The translations under genes were made by a program, and so were the position numbers. A DNA stretch of 36,385 nt from a virus, in IMG/VR virus record IMGVR_UViG_3300021574_000010, positions 1 to 36,385 of that record, one strand, 5' to 3'. The notes under the pieces were generated by a model, which saw only the letters and a list, made by a program, of their open reading frames with translations, did no database searches and was not told the DNA's origin. Below are positions 8,358 to 14,188 of the stretch, piece after piece. The first letter of the stretch is position 1. The number at the start of each line of letters is the position of its first letter.

Positions 8358-8505
8358 AAACTACAGTACCATTAGGATGTACTTGACATACAGTCACAGA
8401 ACCATCTGGTGCTAGTATAGTCGTAGTTTGAGCTAAAACCTTTTCAGTTCCCCATATAGCTAACGCTGCCATCACTACAATAAATATCCAATATATTTTA
8501 CTCAT
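8350..8505 (-). CDS. Small secreted phage protein with signal peptide
   Basis: 51 residues. A signal peptide (MSKIYWIFIVVMAALAIWG) is followed by a possible cleavage site after EKVLAQ, leaving a short mature region with APDGSVTVC and HPNGTVVCV, whose two cysteines could pair. The start overlaps the DUF3310 stop by 8 bases (ATGAGTAA) and its own end overlaps the nuclease start by 8. Function unknown. Confidence 0.6.
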   Translation of the reverse strand: MSKIYWIFIVVMAALAIWGTEKVLAQTTTILAPDGSVTVCQVHPNGTVVCV

Positions 8506-8773
8506 CATCAAATCTTTCTAAAATAGCTTCTACTTCAGGTGGATTAATAGCATCTTCATCTTTAGTAGCTTCTAATAGTTTATTCTTATACCAATCAGAC
8601 TTCTCTAAATCTTGCTGTGGATTATCTTTAAACGGATAGCGTAAGTCATACTTGAGCTTACATCCTTTTAGATACCCAATATACTCTTCTTTTGTTAAAC
8701 GACTTTTAATCACGTCTATTGCTTCTATACCACCTACCATGTAATGTGGAGGTCTATTCACCATATCTACCAT
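8498..8773 (-). CDS. DUF3310 family protein
   Basis: 91 residues. The motif NRPPHYMVGGIEAIDVI followed by YLKGCKLKYDLRYPFKDN is the core of DUF3310, a small family found in many phages and sometimes annotated as SaV-like or nucleotide kinase. Its biochemical role is not established. It sits in the leftward arm, coupled to a small membrane protein upstream and an exported peptide downstream. Confidence 0.75.
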   Translation of the reverse strand: MVDMVNRPPHYMVGGIEAIDVIKSRLTKEEYIGYLKGCKLKYDLRYPFKDNPQQDLEKSDWYKNKLLEATKDEDAINPPEVEAILERFDDE

Positions 8774-8775
8774 AA

Positions 8776-8892
8776 CTATCCCCTTATAAAAAATAAATCA
8801 ACAACTTGATACGTACCATAAAAAAAGCCAAATATACTACCAATTACTAAAGCCCATATAATATAATCAATTACCTTTTCTAGCAAGTCCAT
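8776..8892 (-). CDS. 38-aa single-pass membrane microprotein
   Basis: 38 residues: a short charged N-terminus (MDLLEKVIDY), a hydrophobic helix (IIWALVIGSIFGFFYG) and a basic end. GGAGAAAG precedes the ATG, inside the end of the upstream gene (26-base overlap). The ribosome-binding site and clean membrane pattern support a real gene of unknown function. Confidence 0.55.
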   Translation of the reverse strand: MDLLEKVIDYIIWALVIGSIFGFFYGTYQVVDLFFIRG

Positions 8893-9088
8893 TTCTTTCT
8901 CCATAAGATAAAGGTTTTGGTAAATGCACAAGACCTTCTTGTTCTAAATATTTAAGTCTATAAAAGTTTGTAATACAATCTTTAGCTATTTTTGTTCTAT
9001 GAGCTGTAGGATTATTCTTTACATAAGCCATAATTTTTAATGCTTGTTCTCTATCGTAGATAACGCTATAGACTTTACCCTTAGCCAT
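8867..9088 (-). CDS. Small basic helix-turn-helix-like protein
   Basis: 73 residues, lysine/arginine-rich. The segment HRTKIAKDCITNFYRLKYLEQEGLVHL resembles a winged-helix core with its recognition helix and wing strand. It could be a phage regulator of the leftward arm. The start overlaps the end of the upstream 48-aa gene by 8 bases (ATGGCTAA). HTH assignment is by pattern only. Confidence 0.55.
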   Translation of the reverse strand: MAKGKVYSVIYDREQALKIMAYVKNNPTAHRTKIAKDCITNFYRLKYLEQEGLVHLPKPLSYGERNGLARKGN

Positions 9089-9227
9089 CTTTTATTCCAT
9101 GAGTCTGTTCTAATAATCTTGCAAATCTAAATATTCTGTCTATTGTAACCAATTGGTCGCCTTTACCAAATGCTTCTTTGTATATCTTAATAATTTCTTC
9201 TTGAGTAAGTGGTTTAGAGTCCACCAT
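9081..9227 (-). CDS. 48-aa conserved-looking phage protein
   Basis: 48 residues from ATG 9227 with ACGGAGG immediately upstream. The sequence LTQEEIIKIYKEAFG then TIDRIFRFARLLE is of a kind seen in many small phage proteins, probably a helical hairpin. It overlaps the neighbours by 14 and 8 bases. No function is known. Confidence 0.6.
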   Translation of the reverse strand: MVDSKPLTQEEIIKIYKEAFGKGDQLVTIDRIFRFARLLEQTHGIKDG

Positions 9228-9450
9228 GTGCCTCCGTTAATCTTTTACTATCATATTTTTTCATATTAGTTACTTTAATAATATTTTTTGTATCTGCAAT
9301 AAGTGGTGTAATAACCCAGTTATGCAATTTATTCTTAATGTCTTTTTCAATCTCTAAAGATGTTGGTTTAGATGACATAAAAGCAGACCATACAAGTTTA
9401 CCTGTATTATCAAATTCTTCTACGAGATAGCCTAATATTTTATCTTTCAT
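9214..9450 (-). CDS. Hypothetical phage protein (78 aa)
   Basis: 78 residues, beginning at an ATGA overlap with the upstream gene. A beta-rich first half (ILGYLVEEFDNTGKLVWSAF) is followed by a lysine-rich helical half. No motif or family is recognised. Part of the leftward operon. Confidence 0.55.
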   Translation of the reverse strand: MKDKILGYLVEEFDNTGKLVWSAFMSSKPTSLEIEKDIKNKLHNWVITPLIADTKNIIKVTNMKKYDSKRLTEAHGGL

Positions 9451-9650
9451 TTATATAACGCTTTTCTAGCATTTTTAATACATGGAACATCATGCCATTG
9501 TGGGTCATTATCTGTAAATACTTCTATTAACCATTCTAAAGCATAAGCTAAATCTTCATTTTCTTTTATAATCTTTTTTCTAATGTGAGCTTCATCCATT
9601 ACATCTTTATGAACTTTAGCTAACCATAGTTTAGTATTATGTTCTTGCAT
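9447..9650 (-). CDS. Hypothetical phage protein (67 aa)
   Basis: 67 residues from ATG 9650, which overlaps the SleB-like stop (TAATG) and has GGGAGG upstream. An earlier ATG at 9701 lies deep in the upstream gene and is less likely. The product is helical and charged, with a LAYALEWLIEVF helix and a PQWHDVPC segment. No family is recognised. Confidence 0.55.
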   Translation of the reverse strand: MQEHNTKLWLAKVHKDVMDEAHIRKKIIKENEDLAYALEWLIEVFTDNDPQWHDVPCIKNARKALYK

Positions 9651-10027
9651 TAGTAAAACACCATCCTCCCTATATGAGTAATCTTTTGATGACCAAACCA
9701 CGAATGTTTTGGCATAATTGAGTCATCATGAAAGTATAGCGCATTTGCCACTGGATTCGCATATTTTCCACGCATAACATCAAGAACAAATAATTCAGTT
9801 TTAAGAAACGTAACTTTGTCAACAGGTGCATGTTTTTCATCCTGTACAGCAAACTGACCAGAAGCATAAATAACATCACATACAGACTTACCCCAGCGAC
9901 CAGATTTAACACGATTATGAATAGTGTAATAGACACCCAATTTCTCCTCTAATGTTCTATTATTAACTTCATGGTAAAGTGCCGTAGCGTAGCACGAAAC
10001 CTCTAATTCTAAGTTATGTATATCCAT
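9650..10027 (-). CDS. SleB-like cell wall hydrolase (Hydrolase_2 family)
   Basis: 125 residues matching the SleB/CwlJ catalytic domain: CYATALYHEVNNRT with the presumed catalytic Glu20, then YYTIHNRVKSGRWGKSVCDV and the ASGQF block. The family cuts peptidoglycan glycan strands. There is no signal peptide, so it would need a holin or act in another way. It lies in the leftward arm, away from the holin/DUF5675 region. It may be the true endolysin or an early wall-remodelling enzyme. Confidence 0.75.
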   Translation of the reverse strand: MDIHNLELEVSCYATALYHEVNNRTLEEKLGVYYTIHNRVKSGRWGKSVCDVIYASGQFAVQDEKHAPVDKVTFLKTELFVLDVMRGKYANPVANALYFHDDSIMPKHSWFGHQKITHIGRMVFY

Positions 10028-10043
10028 GACAGACCTTTCATGG
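10024..10043. repeat. Short inverted repeat at the hydrolase start
   Basis: CCATGA at 10024-10029 and TCATGG at 10038-10043 form 6-base arms around an 8-base centre. The left arm includes the hydrolase ATG (10025-10027, minus strand). It could be an operator or mRNA hairpin, or chance. Confidence 0.3.
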
Positions 10044-10074
10044 TTTTCTTGTGTCTAGTAAACCCATATAAGCG

Positions 10075-10080
10075 TATAAT
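10075..10080 (+). promoter_or_regulatory. -10 box for pqqA
   Basis: A consensus TATAAT lies 33 bases before the pqqA ATG, predicting a leader of about 27 bases that contains AAGGAG. The best -35-like hexamer, TTGTGT at 10049-10054, is 20 bases away, longer than ideal. If used, this promoter reads against the leftward operon. Confidence 0.45.
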
Positions 10081-10113
10081 TCTATTATAAATCTAAAAGA
10101 AAGGAGAAACGCC

Positions 10114-10185
10114 ATGTGGACATCACCATCAGCTACAGAAATGCGCTTTGGATTTGAAGTTACTATGTACGTAATGAACAAGTAA
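10114..10185 (+). CDS. pqqA: PqqA, precursor peptide of pyrroloquinoline quinone
   Basis: 23 codons. The peptide starts MWTSPSATEM and contains GFEVTMY, with Glu15 and Tyr19 in the E-V-T-x-Y motif. Enterobacterial PqqA is also 23 residues with Glu15 and Tyr19. In the known pathway the radical SAM enzyme PqqE, with PqqD, joins this Glu and Tyr; proteolysis and PqqB/PqqC then finish the cofactor. Leading MW, the proline, the G-F/L-E-V-T-M/L-Y core and the N-K/R end all fit the family. AAGGAG lies 8 bases before the ATG and a TATAAT box 33 bases before it. The gene runs opposite to its flanking genes in a 181-base gap. No pqqB-E is present here, so the host must process the peptide. It is short enough to be missed by gene callers. 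Confidence 0.88.
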   Translation: MWTSPSATEMRFGFEVTMYVMNK

Positions 10186-10196
10186 TTATCATGCGA

Positions 10197-10228
10197 ATGG
10201 GGATGCTCCTAGAAAGGAACATCCTCAT
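10197..10228. other. Hairpin between convergent pqqA and SSB-like gene
   Basis: A stem of about 14 pairs is formed by 10197-10210 and 10215-10228 with an AGAA loop, one C/A mismatch and one G/T pair. It spans the SSB-like stop codon (10209-10211). No U-tract follows on either strand, so it is not a classical intrinsic terminator. It could protect the 3' end of the pqqA transcript or slow polymerase. Confidence 0.45.
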
Positions 10229-10445
10229 CTGCACCTTCAACAGCAGGCTTCAATCTTTCCTCAGTTGCTACCATTGCAACAGCACCACTAATAAACTTAC
10301 CATTAGGTCCTTCTCTAACCCAACCTGATAAAGTAAATTCAATACCGTCCACATTTAACTTACCACGATAGTCTGGTCGTTTAGGATTATCACCTTTATC
10401 ATTCTTGTTTAACGTAAACGTGTTCGTATTATCGTATTGCGCCAT
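10209..10445 (-). CDS. Single-stranded DNA-binding-like protein with SSB-type acidic tail
   Basis: 78 residues. The core (NTFTLNKNDKGDNPKRPDY, then GKLNVDGIEFTLSGWVREG) has the strand pattern of a small OB-like domain. The C-terminus ADEDVPF matches the acidic D-D-x-P-F tail by which bacterial SSBs recruit partner proteins. It is next to YqaJ-type exonuclease and DUF1071 annealing genes, which fits a recombination role. It is shorter than typical SSBs, so DNA binding is inferred. Confidence 0.6.
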   Translation of the reverse strand: MAQYDNTNTFTLNKNDKGDNPKRPDYRGKLNVDGIEFTLSGWVREGPNGKFISGAVAMVATEERLKPAVEGADEDVPF

Positions 10446-10448
10446 ATA

Positions 10449-11072
10449 CTACTCCTTTAGTTTAATAATTGTTTGTTCTACCTCTTCTAGAAACTTAATA
10501 ACTTCTGTCTCTAATTCTGCAATGTAATCATCATCTCTGTCAAGACGCTTTATAAAAACTTGTAATTCGTCAGGGAAATTTGGGTTGAAACTTATGAAAT
10601 CAACCCACCTAGCATTTGTACATGCCATTTGCCATTGCATCTGAGGTATGTATTTAGTAGGCACAGACTTACTCATAAGGGTATTAGTATGCGTAGTTTC
10701 TATAGGGCATTTAATCTCTATAAGACCTGCATACTTACCTTCTTCTTCTGAATTAACTGCACCATCTGGACTAGCGCCACTATTCTTAATCACAGGATGG
10801 TCAAAAAAACCTACTTCTGTTACTATAGAATTTGTTTTGCTTTCATATAGTTTTCTTGCAATAGGTTCACGTTCAATCCCATCTTGCATTGCTTGATTTG
10901 TGTATGAGTCTGTTTTTTTACCTGTTAAACGTTCCGATACAAGTTGAATAAGATAGTTTTGACGTGATGTAGATATGCCTGTTTTAGTCTTTGCGATAAC
11001 ATCCGATATTCTGGATGCTGTCACCTTACCTAGTCTTTGTTGAAACCACTCTTCGGTACCTTGGTTTATCAT
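10449..11072 (-). CDS. YqaJ-like (lambda exonuclease family) recombination nuclease
   Basis: 207 residues. GTEEWFQQRLGKVTASRISD at the N-terminus and SPDGAV (D103) with LIEIKCP (E119, K121) are signatures of the YqaJ viral recombinase domain, a PD-(D/E)XK fold. These enzymes resect double-stranded DNA ends 5' to 3' and work with a single-strand annealing protein, here the adjacent upstream DUF1071 gene (4-base overlap). Confidence 0.85.
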   Translation of the reverse strand: MINQGTEEWFQQRLGKVTASRISDVIAKTKTGISTSRQNYLIQLVSERLTGKKTDSYTNQAMQDGIEREPIARKLYESKTNSIVTEVGFFDHPVIKNSGASPDGAVNSEEEGKYAGLIEIKCPIETTHTNTLMSKSVPTKYIPQMQWQMACTNARWVDFISFNPNFPDELQVFIKRLDRDDDYIAELETEVIKFLEEVEQTIIKLKE

Positions 11073-11545
11073 AGGAAATCCTTGCTAGACACAGCTTTTA
11101 ATGTTGGCTGTTCTGACTCTGGAATATCCTCACCACTATAGATATATAAGCCAATACCATGTAACGCAATAGCTTTAGCTAAACAACGCTGCATAGCTGT
11201 ATTAACTGCCATAGCGTCAGGGTTAGGAATAGCTTGGTTTCTAAAGTTAAGCACAGGTAACTGAGCTGTCATAGACTTACCAAAAGCATGAACTGTGCAA
11301 AATACCATAAGCGTTTCACCAAAATGTTTAGGTTCGCCATAAGTCCATGTAGCAGTTGGGTCTTGCTGTAGAAGAGTATCCACAGCCCAAGCCCATGATA
11401 AGTATGATAGACCATTCTTTTTCTCAATGTGGTCTGATACATTAATCTTACGTAGTTCGTTATAGTTCATCTTTCTCTCCTGTTGTTGTAATTCTTGTTG
11501 GTGTTGTTGCATCATTACTTGGTCGTAAAACTGTTGTTGTGACAT
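11069..11545 (-). CDS. DUF1071 (Sak-type) single-strand annealing protein
   Basis: Up to 158 residues. The domain core starts at MNYNELRKINVSDHIEKKNG and includes LSYLSWAWAVDTLL and HGIGLYIYSGED, typical of DUF1071/ERF-like annealing proteins that pair with YqaJ exonucleases. Two starts are possible: ATG 11545 (GGGAGAG upstream; adds a 25-residue glutamine-rich leader) or ATG 11470 (GGAGAG upstream; overlaps the stop of the preceding small gene by 11 bases). The second fits the overlap habit of this genome; both may be used. Confidence 0.75.
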   Translation of the reverse strand: MSQQQFYDQVMMQQHQQELQQQERKMNYNELRKINVSDHIEKKNGLSYLSWAWAVDTLLQQDPTATWTYGEPKHFGETLMVFCTVHAFGKSMTAQLPVLNFRNQAIPNPDAMAVNTAMQRCLAKAIALHGIGLYIYSGEDIPESEQPTLKAVSSKDFL

Positions 11546-11624
11546 TTGCTCTCTCCCATTTATCGTTATCTAATTTAAGTTCGTCATTTAATTGTTTCAG
11601 TATTTTAGCTATATGTTCTAGCAT
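11460..11624 (-). CDS. 54-aa hypothetical protein overlapping the annealing gene
   Basis: 54 residues from ATG 11624 with GGAGA upstream. A helical start (MLEHIAKILKQLNDELKLDN) leads into a threonine-rich tail. The tail is the alternative-frame reading of the CAA-rich leader of the annealing gene, so either the tail or that leader may be secondary. The ATG overlaps the stop of the upstream microprotein (ATGCTAG). Confidence 0.45.
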   Translation of the reverse strand: MLEHIAKILKQLNDELKLDNDKWERANVTTTVLRPSNDATTPTRITTTGEKDEL

Positions 11625-11686
11625 ATAATTCTCCATGTAAAGTATGCTATAAAAATTATCATAAAGCAAATAATATATTTATTCAT
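11618..11686 (-). CDS. 22-aa membrane microprotein
   Basis: 22 residues, nearly all hydrophobic (CFMIIFIAYFTW) after a short MNKYI start. GAAGAG lies upstream. Its ATG overlaps the upstream stop (ATATGA) and its TAG overlaps the downstream start (ATGCTAG). Coupling on both sides and the membrane pattern argue for a real gene, but it is very short. Confidence 0.4.
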   Translation of the reverse strand: MNKYIICFMIIFIAYFTWRIIC

Positions 11687-11877
11687 ATTTGTTTCTCTTC
11701 TAAAGAGTCAACAAGTTTGTCTAATACATTTTTCATAGCTAACTCTACATCTTTTCTTTGCATATTTCTTGCTAGTGAATCAGCTATTTTAACACATTTT
11801 TCTGCTTTTTTATCGTTTGGTGCAGTAATAGCTAACGCTAATGCCAATGTTAATGCTTCTGTGTTATCTGTAATCAT
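11683..11877 (-). CDS. Hypothetical helical protein (64 aa)
   Basis: 64 residues. A Leu/Ala-rich first helix (EALTLALALAITAPNDKKAE) is followed by charged helices. The pattern is common in small phage proteins of unknown function. The start overlaps the upstream microprotein stop (ATATGA). Confidence 0.55.
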   Translation of the reverse strand: MITDNTEALTLALALAITAPNDKKAEKCVKIADSLARNMQRKDVELAMKNVLDKLVDSLEEKQI

Positions 11878-11969
11878 ATTGCACCTGCTAACTTACCCAT
11901 AATATATAGACATAAAGCTACATATGCCCAGAAAGCTATTGCTCCAATAATCATAGTTTTGATTTTCAT
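11874..11969 (-). CDS. 31-aa membrane microprotein
   Basis: 31 residues. The body (MIIGAIAFWAYVALCLYIMG) is a single membrane helix after an MKIKT start. GGAGAG precedes the ATG. It overlaps the downstream gene by 4 bases (ATGA). Function unknown. Confidence 0.5.
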   Translation of the reverse strand: MKIKTMIIGAIAFWAYVALCLYIMGKLAGAI

Positions 11970-11985
11970 ATTATCTCTCCAAAAA

Positions 11986-12162
11986 TTATTTACAAAGTTC
12001 ATTAAACAAATTAACATCACTACTAATTACCTGATATGCAAGTTTTTGATATTTTTCACATGAATCTAAATTATTGTGAATATACATAAATGCTTCTTTA
12101 AAAGTCAAGTTTTTATTTTCTGCAAGCGTTTGAACTACTGAATAAGCACCTGTAATTCTCAT
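11986..12162 (-). CDS. First gene of the leftward arm, 58-aa hypothetical protein
   Basis: 58 residues with AGGAGAG just upstream of ATG 12162. The sequence is helical (VVQTLAENKNLTFKEAFMYI) with two cysteines. It directly follows the divergent promoter region, so it should be among the earliest genes expressed. No family is recognised. Confidence 0.55.
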   Translation of the reverse strand: MRITGAYSVVQTLAENKNLTFKEAFMYIHNNLDSCEKYQKLAYQVISSDVNLFNELCK

Positions 12163-12192
12163 TTTTCTCTCCTAAAGTTAAATACTACAATA

Positions 12193-12223
12193 GTTATATT
12201 AATGATATAAAATTGCATGTCAA
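12193..12223 (-). promoter_or_regulatory. Leftward promoter of the divergent region
   Basis: On the minus strand a consensus TTGACA (12223-12218) is followed after 16 bases by TAATAT (12201-12196), or after 19 by TATAAC. Transcription would begin about 25-30 bases before the first leftward gene at 12162. The surrounding region 12163-12294 is extremely AT-rich and includes the 15-base palindrome ATATAATAATTATAT at 12243-12257. Confidence 0.5.
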
Positions 12224-12242
12224 GTGTTTTTATATAAAAATT

Positions 12243-12281
12243 ATATAATAATTATATTTGCATTTAAAAATTACTTATGAT
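12243..12281 (+). promoter_or_regulatory. Rightward promoter candidates upstream of the replication block
   Basis: TATAAT at 12244-12249 and TATGAT at 12276-12281 are -10-like boxes before the first rightward gene. No convincing -35 was found for either. A rightward promoter must lie here because gene direction diverges, but the exact one cannot be fixed by eye. Confidence 0.3.
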
Positions 12282-12294
12282 AGTGTTTTGCTTT

Positions 12295-12471
12295 ATGAAA
12301 AAACTAAGATATATTGTATTAGATGAATTTGATGAAAAGCCGTTAAGAGCTTTTGCAGATAAGTCTTCAGCTTTGCACTTTTTAGAGAGTAGACCTAACT
12401 GTAAATTAAAAGTTTTGCCTAAAGAAAAGACTGTGCCAATCACAGACCTGTACGAAGAATGTTTATTTTAA
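12295..12471 (+). CDS. 58-aa hypothetical protein, first gene of the rightward arm
   Basis: 58 residues from ATG 12295 (MKKLRYIVLDEFDEKPLRAF). An ATG at 12277 is in frame but overlaps a -10-like box. No clear ribosome-binding site is seen for either, so the message may be nearly leaderless. The fold looks alpha/beta. No family is recognised. Confidence 0.5.
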   Translation: MKKLRYIVLDEFDEKPLRAFADKSSALHFLESRPNCKLKVLPKEKTVPITDLYEECLF

Positions 12472-12480
12472 GGAGAGTAT

Positions 12481-13071
12481 ATGAAAATTAAGAACTGGGA
12501 TAAGTTTCAACATTTTAAGCATAAAAGTGATATGAAATGGTTTAAATGTTATGGTCGTGACTTGTTAAATGACCCTGATTTTATGAAACTAGATGATATA
12601 AAACAGGCAACTTTGTTTAAACTATGGTGTTTAGCAAGTGAGTCAAATGGTGTTTTACCTAATGCCTACGATATTGCGTTTCGTTTAAGAAAACCTATAG
12701 CCTTTATAGAAAAAATGCTTTTAGAATTAGATACTTGGTTTATAAAAAATGAAATTATACAAGAATTATATACAGATTATATAGGAGATAAGATAAGATT
12801 AGATAAGAATATAAAAACCATTGTAAGGTTTGATGAGTTCTGGAATTTATATCCTAATGTTCGTAAGAATAATAAAAAAGGTTGTTTAGAGAAATGGAAA
12901 AATAAAAATCTTGACTTAATAGCTGATAAAGTTATAGGCTATGTAAAGATGATGAAAGAAACTAAACAATGGAAAGAAGGCTTTGTGCCAGCACCTATGA
13001 CATTAATTAACCAAGAGAGATGGGAAGATGGTATTACACAAATTAAAAGAGCATGGGAAGGTGGCATTTAA
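12481..13071 (+). CDS. Replication initiator / helicase-loader-like protein
   Basis: 196 residues, AAGGAG upstream. The N-terminal part (KWFKCYGRDLLNDPDFMKLD, then LFKLWCLASESNGVLPN) resembles the winged-helix domain of phage replisome organisers. The C-terminal part (DEFWNLYPNVRKNNKKG, then WKEGFVPAPMTLINQERWED) is typical of phage primosome components. It directly precedes the DnaB-like helicase (TAATG overlap), as initiator/loader genes often do. Confidence 0.65.
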   Translation: MKIKNWDKFQHFKHKSDMKWFKCYGRDLLNDPDFMKLDDIKQATLFKLWCLASESNGVLPNAYDIAFRLRKPIAFIEKMLLELDTWFIKNEIIQELYTDYIGDKIRLDKNIKTIVRFDEFWNLYPNVRKNNKKGCLEKWKNKNLDLIADKVIGYVKMMKETKQWKEGFVPAPMTLINQERWEDGITQIKRAWEGGI

Positions 13072-13985
13072 TGAACATAGGTGAAGCGTTAAATAAATTA
13101 ACTGTCAATCAGTCAGTTATTACTGATTACTATCAACAGGAGTATGCTCATGCAGAGTTTAAAATTAAGAGTACGGATATTTTTACTGATAATGTGGTCC
13201 AGTATTTTAGTGAAGAAATCCATAGTGGTAAATCGCTTGGTTGGCTTAAAACGGAAGATAAGTTTCGTGTTAGGAATGCCGAGCTAACTATTTTGACAGG
13301 GGTATCAGGGCATGGTAAATCTATGTGGCTTTCACAAGTTATATTGTCTATGATGCGACAAAATACAAAATGTTTAATTGCTTCATTGGAAATGAGACCT
13401 GTGCTTTCATTAGCTCGGATGATTACACAAGCATTAGGCTCACCAGAACCAACAGAAGATTACATCCGTAAATTTTGTGATAGAGCAAAAGAAAAATTGT
13501 ATATTTATGACCAGTTAGGCACCACTACATCTGAAGACATGATAGCTACGTTATATTATGCCAAACATGTCTTAGGTGTTGAAATTTTTATCATTGACAG
13601 TTTAATGAAAATAAGTGATATTAGTGAAGAGTCTTTAGAGTCACAAAAATTATTTACGGATAGACTGGCAGTTACGGCTCGTGATTTAAATATTGCTGTT
13701 TTTTTGGTAGCACATACAAGAAAATTAAAAGACGAAACAGAAATACCTGATGCAACAAATATTATGGGTAGTTCACATATAAGAAACCTATGCGATAACA
13801 TTATCTGTGTATGGCGCAACCGATACAAAGAAAAGTTAGTAGAAGAAGGTAAAACTTCTGATGATGAATTAAAAATTATTCCAGATGCTAAAGTATTTAT
13901 TCAAAAACAAAGAAATGGTCAATGGGAAGGCTCATTTAATTTTTGGTTTAGTCAAAAAACTTTATGTTATAGAGAATCACCATGA
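13071..13985 (+). CDS. DnaB-like replicative helicase (RecA-fold domain)
   Basis: 304 residues from ATG 13071, overlapping the previous stop (TAATG); an ATG at 13053 lies inside that gene. Walker A is GVSGHGKS (77-84), Walker B is EIFIIDSLMK (D176), the sensor is FLVAHTRK (H215), and LIASLEMRP (about 102-110) is typical of DnaB. It lacks the usual DnaB N-terminal helical domain and has only a short leader. No primase or polymerase accompanies it, so host replication proteins are probably recruited. Confidence 0.85.
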   Translation: MNIGEALNKLTVNQSVITDYYQQEYAHAEFKIKSTDIFTDNVVQYFSEEIHSGKSLGWLKTEDKFRVRNAELTILTGVSGHGKSMWLSQVILSMMRQNTKCLIASLEMRPVLSLARMITQALGSPEPTEDYIRKFCDRAKEKLYIYDQLGTTTSEDMIATLYYAKHVLGVEIFIIDSLMKISDISEESLESQKLFTDRLAVTARDLNIAVFLVAHTRKLKDETEIPDATNIMGSSHIRNLCDNIICVWRNRYKEKLVEEGKTSDDELKIIPDAKVFIQKQRNGQWEGSFNFWFSQKTLCYRESP

Positions 13986-14188
13986 CACTTGATAATTTAC
14001 CTTTTACACATTTGACATCTGTTTATAATGCAGTAGAATATGTTATTCAAACACCAGATAAACCTAAAGAGATATTACCATTGCATGTTAGACAAAAGTT
14101 TGATAGATGGAAACGTGAAGACTTTTACAAAGATGACAATTATAAAGAAATGTGGGATAAAAACTGGATAAATAATGACCATAAATGA
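13982..14188 (+). CDS. Hypothetical protein (68 aa)
   Basis: 68 residues beginning at an ATGA overlap with the helicase. Its second half is rich in Trp, Lys and Asp (KFDRWKREDFYKDDNYKEMW). Similar small proteins follow phage helicases, but no function is known to me. Confidence 0.55.
   Translation: MTLDNLPFTHLTSVYNAVEYVIQTPDKPKEILPLHVRQKFDRWKREDFYKDDNYKEMWDKNWINNDHK

Noticed and set aside
9670-9936. An 88-codon hydrophobic minus-strand frame, considered as a holin nested in the SleB-like gene.
   Set aside because: It is in another frame of the hydrolase gene; its hydrophobicity follows from the codon shift and its ATG has no convincing ribosome-binding site.
10201-10224. The hairpin after pqqA as a classical intrinsic terminator.
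   Set aside because: No run of T follows on either strand; kept only as a hairpin.
12238-12257. A 20-base AT-only sequence identical to one at 32808-32827 (palindromic ATATAATAATTATAT core), considered as a phage-wide regulatory repeat.
   Set aside because: The second copy lies inside a coding sequence (MYKLYNNY...), and the sequence is A/T only in an AT-rich genome, so chance is likely. No other copies were seen.
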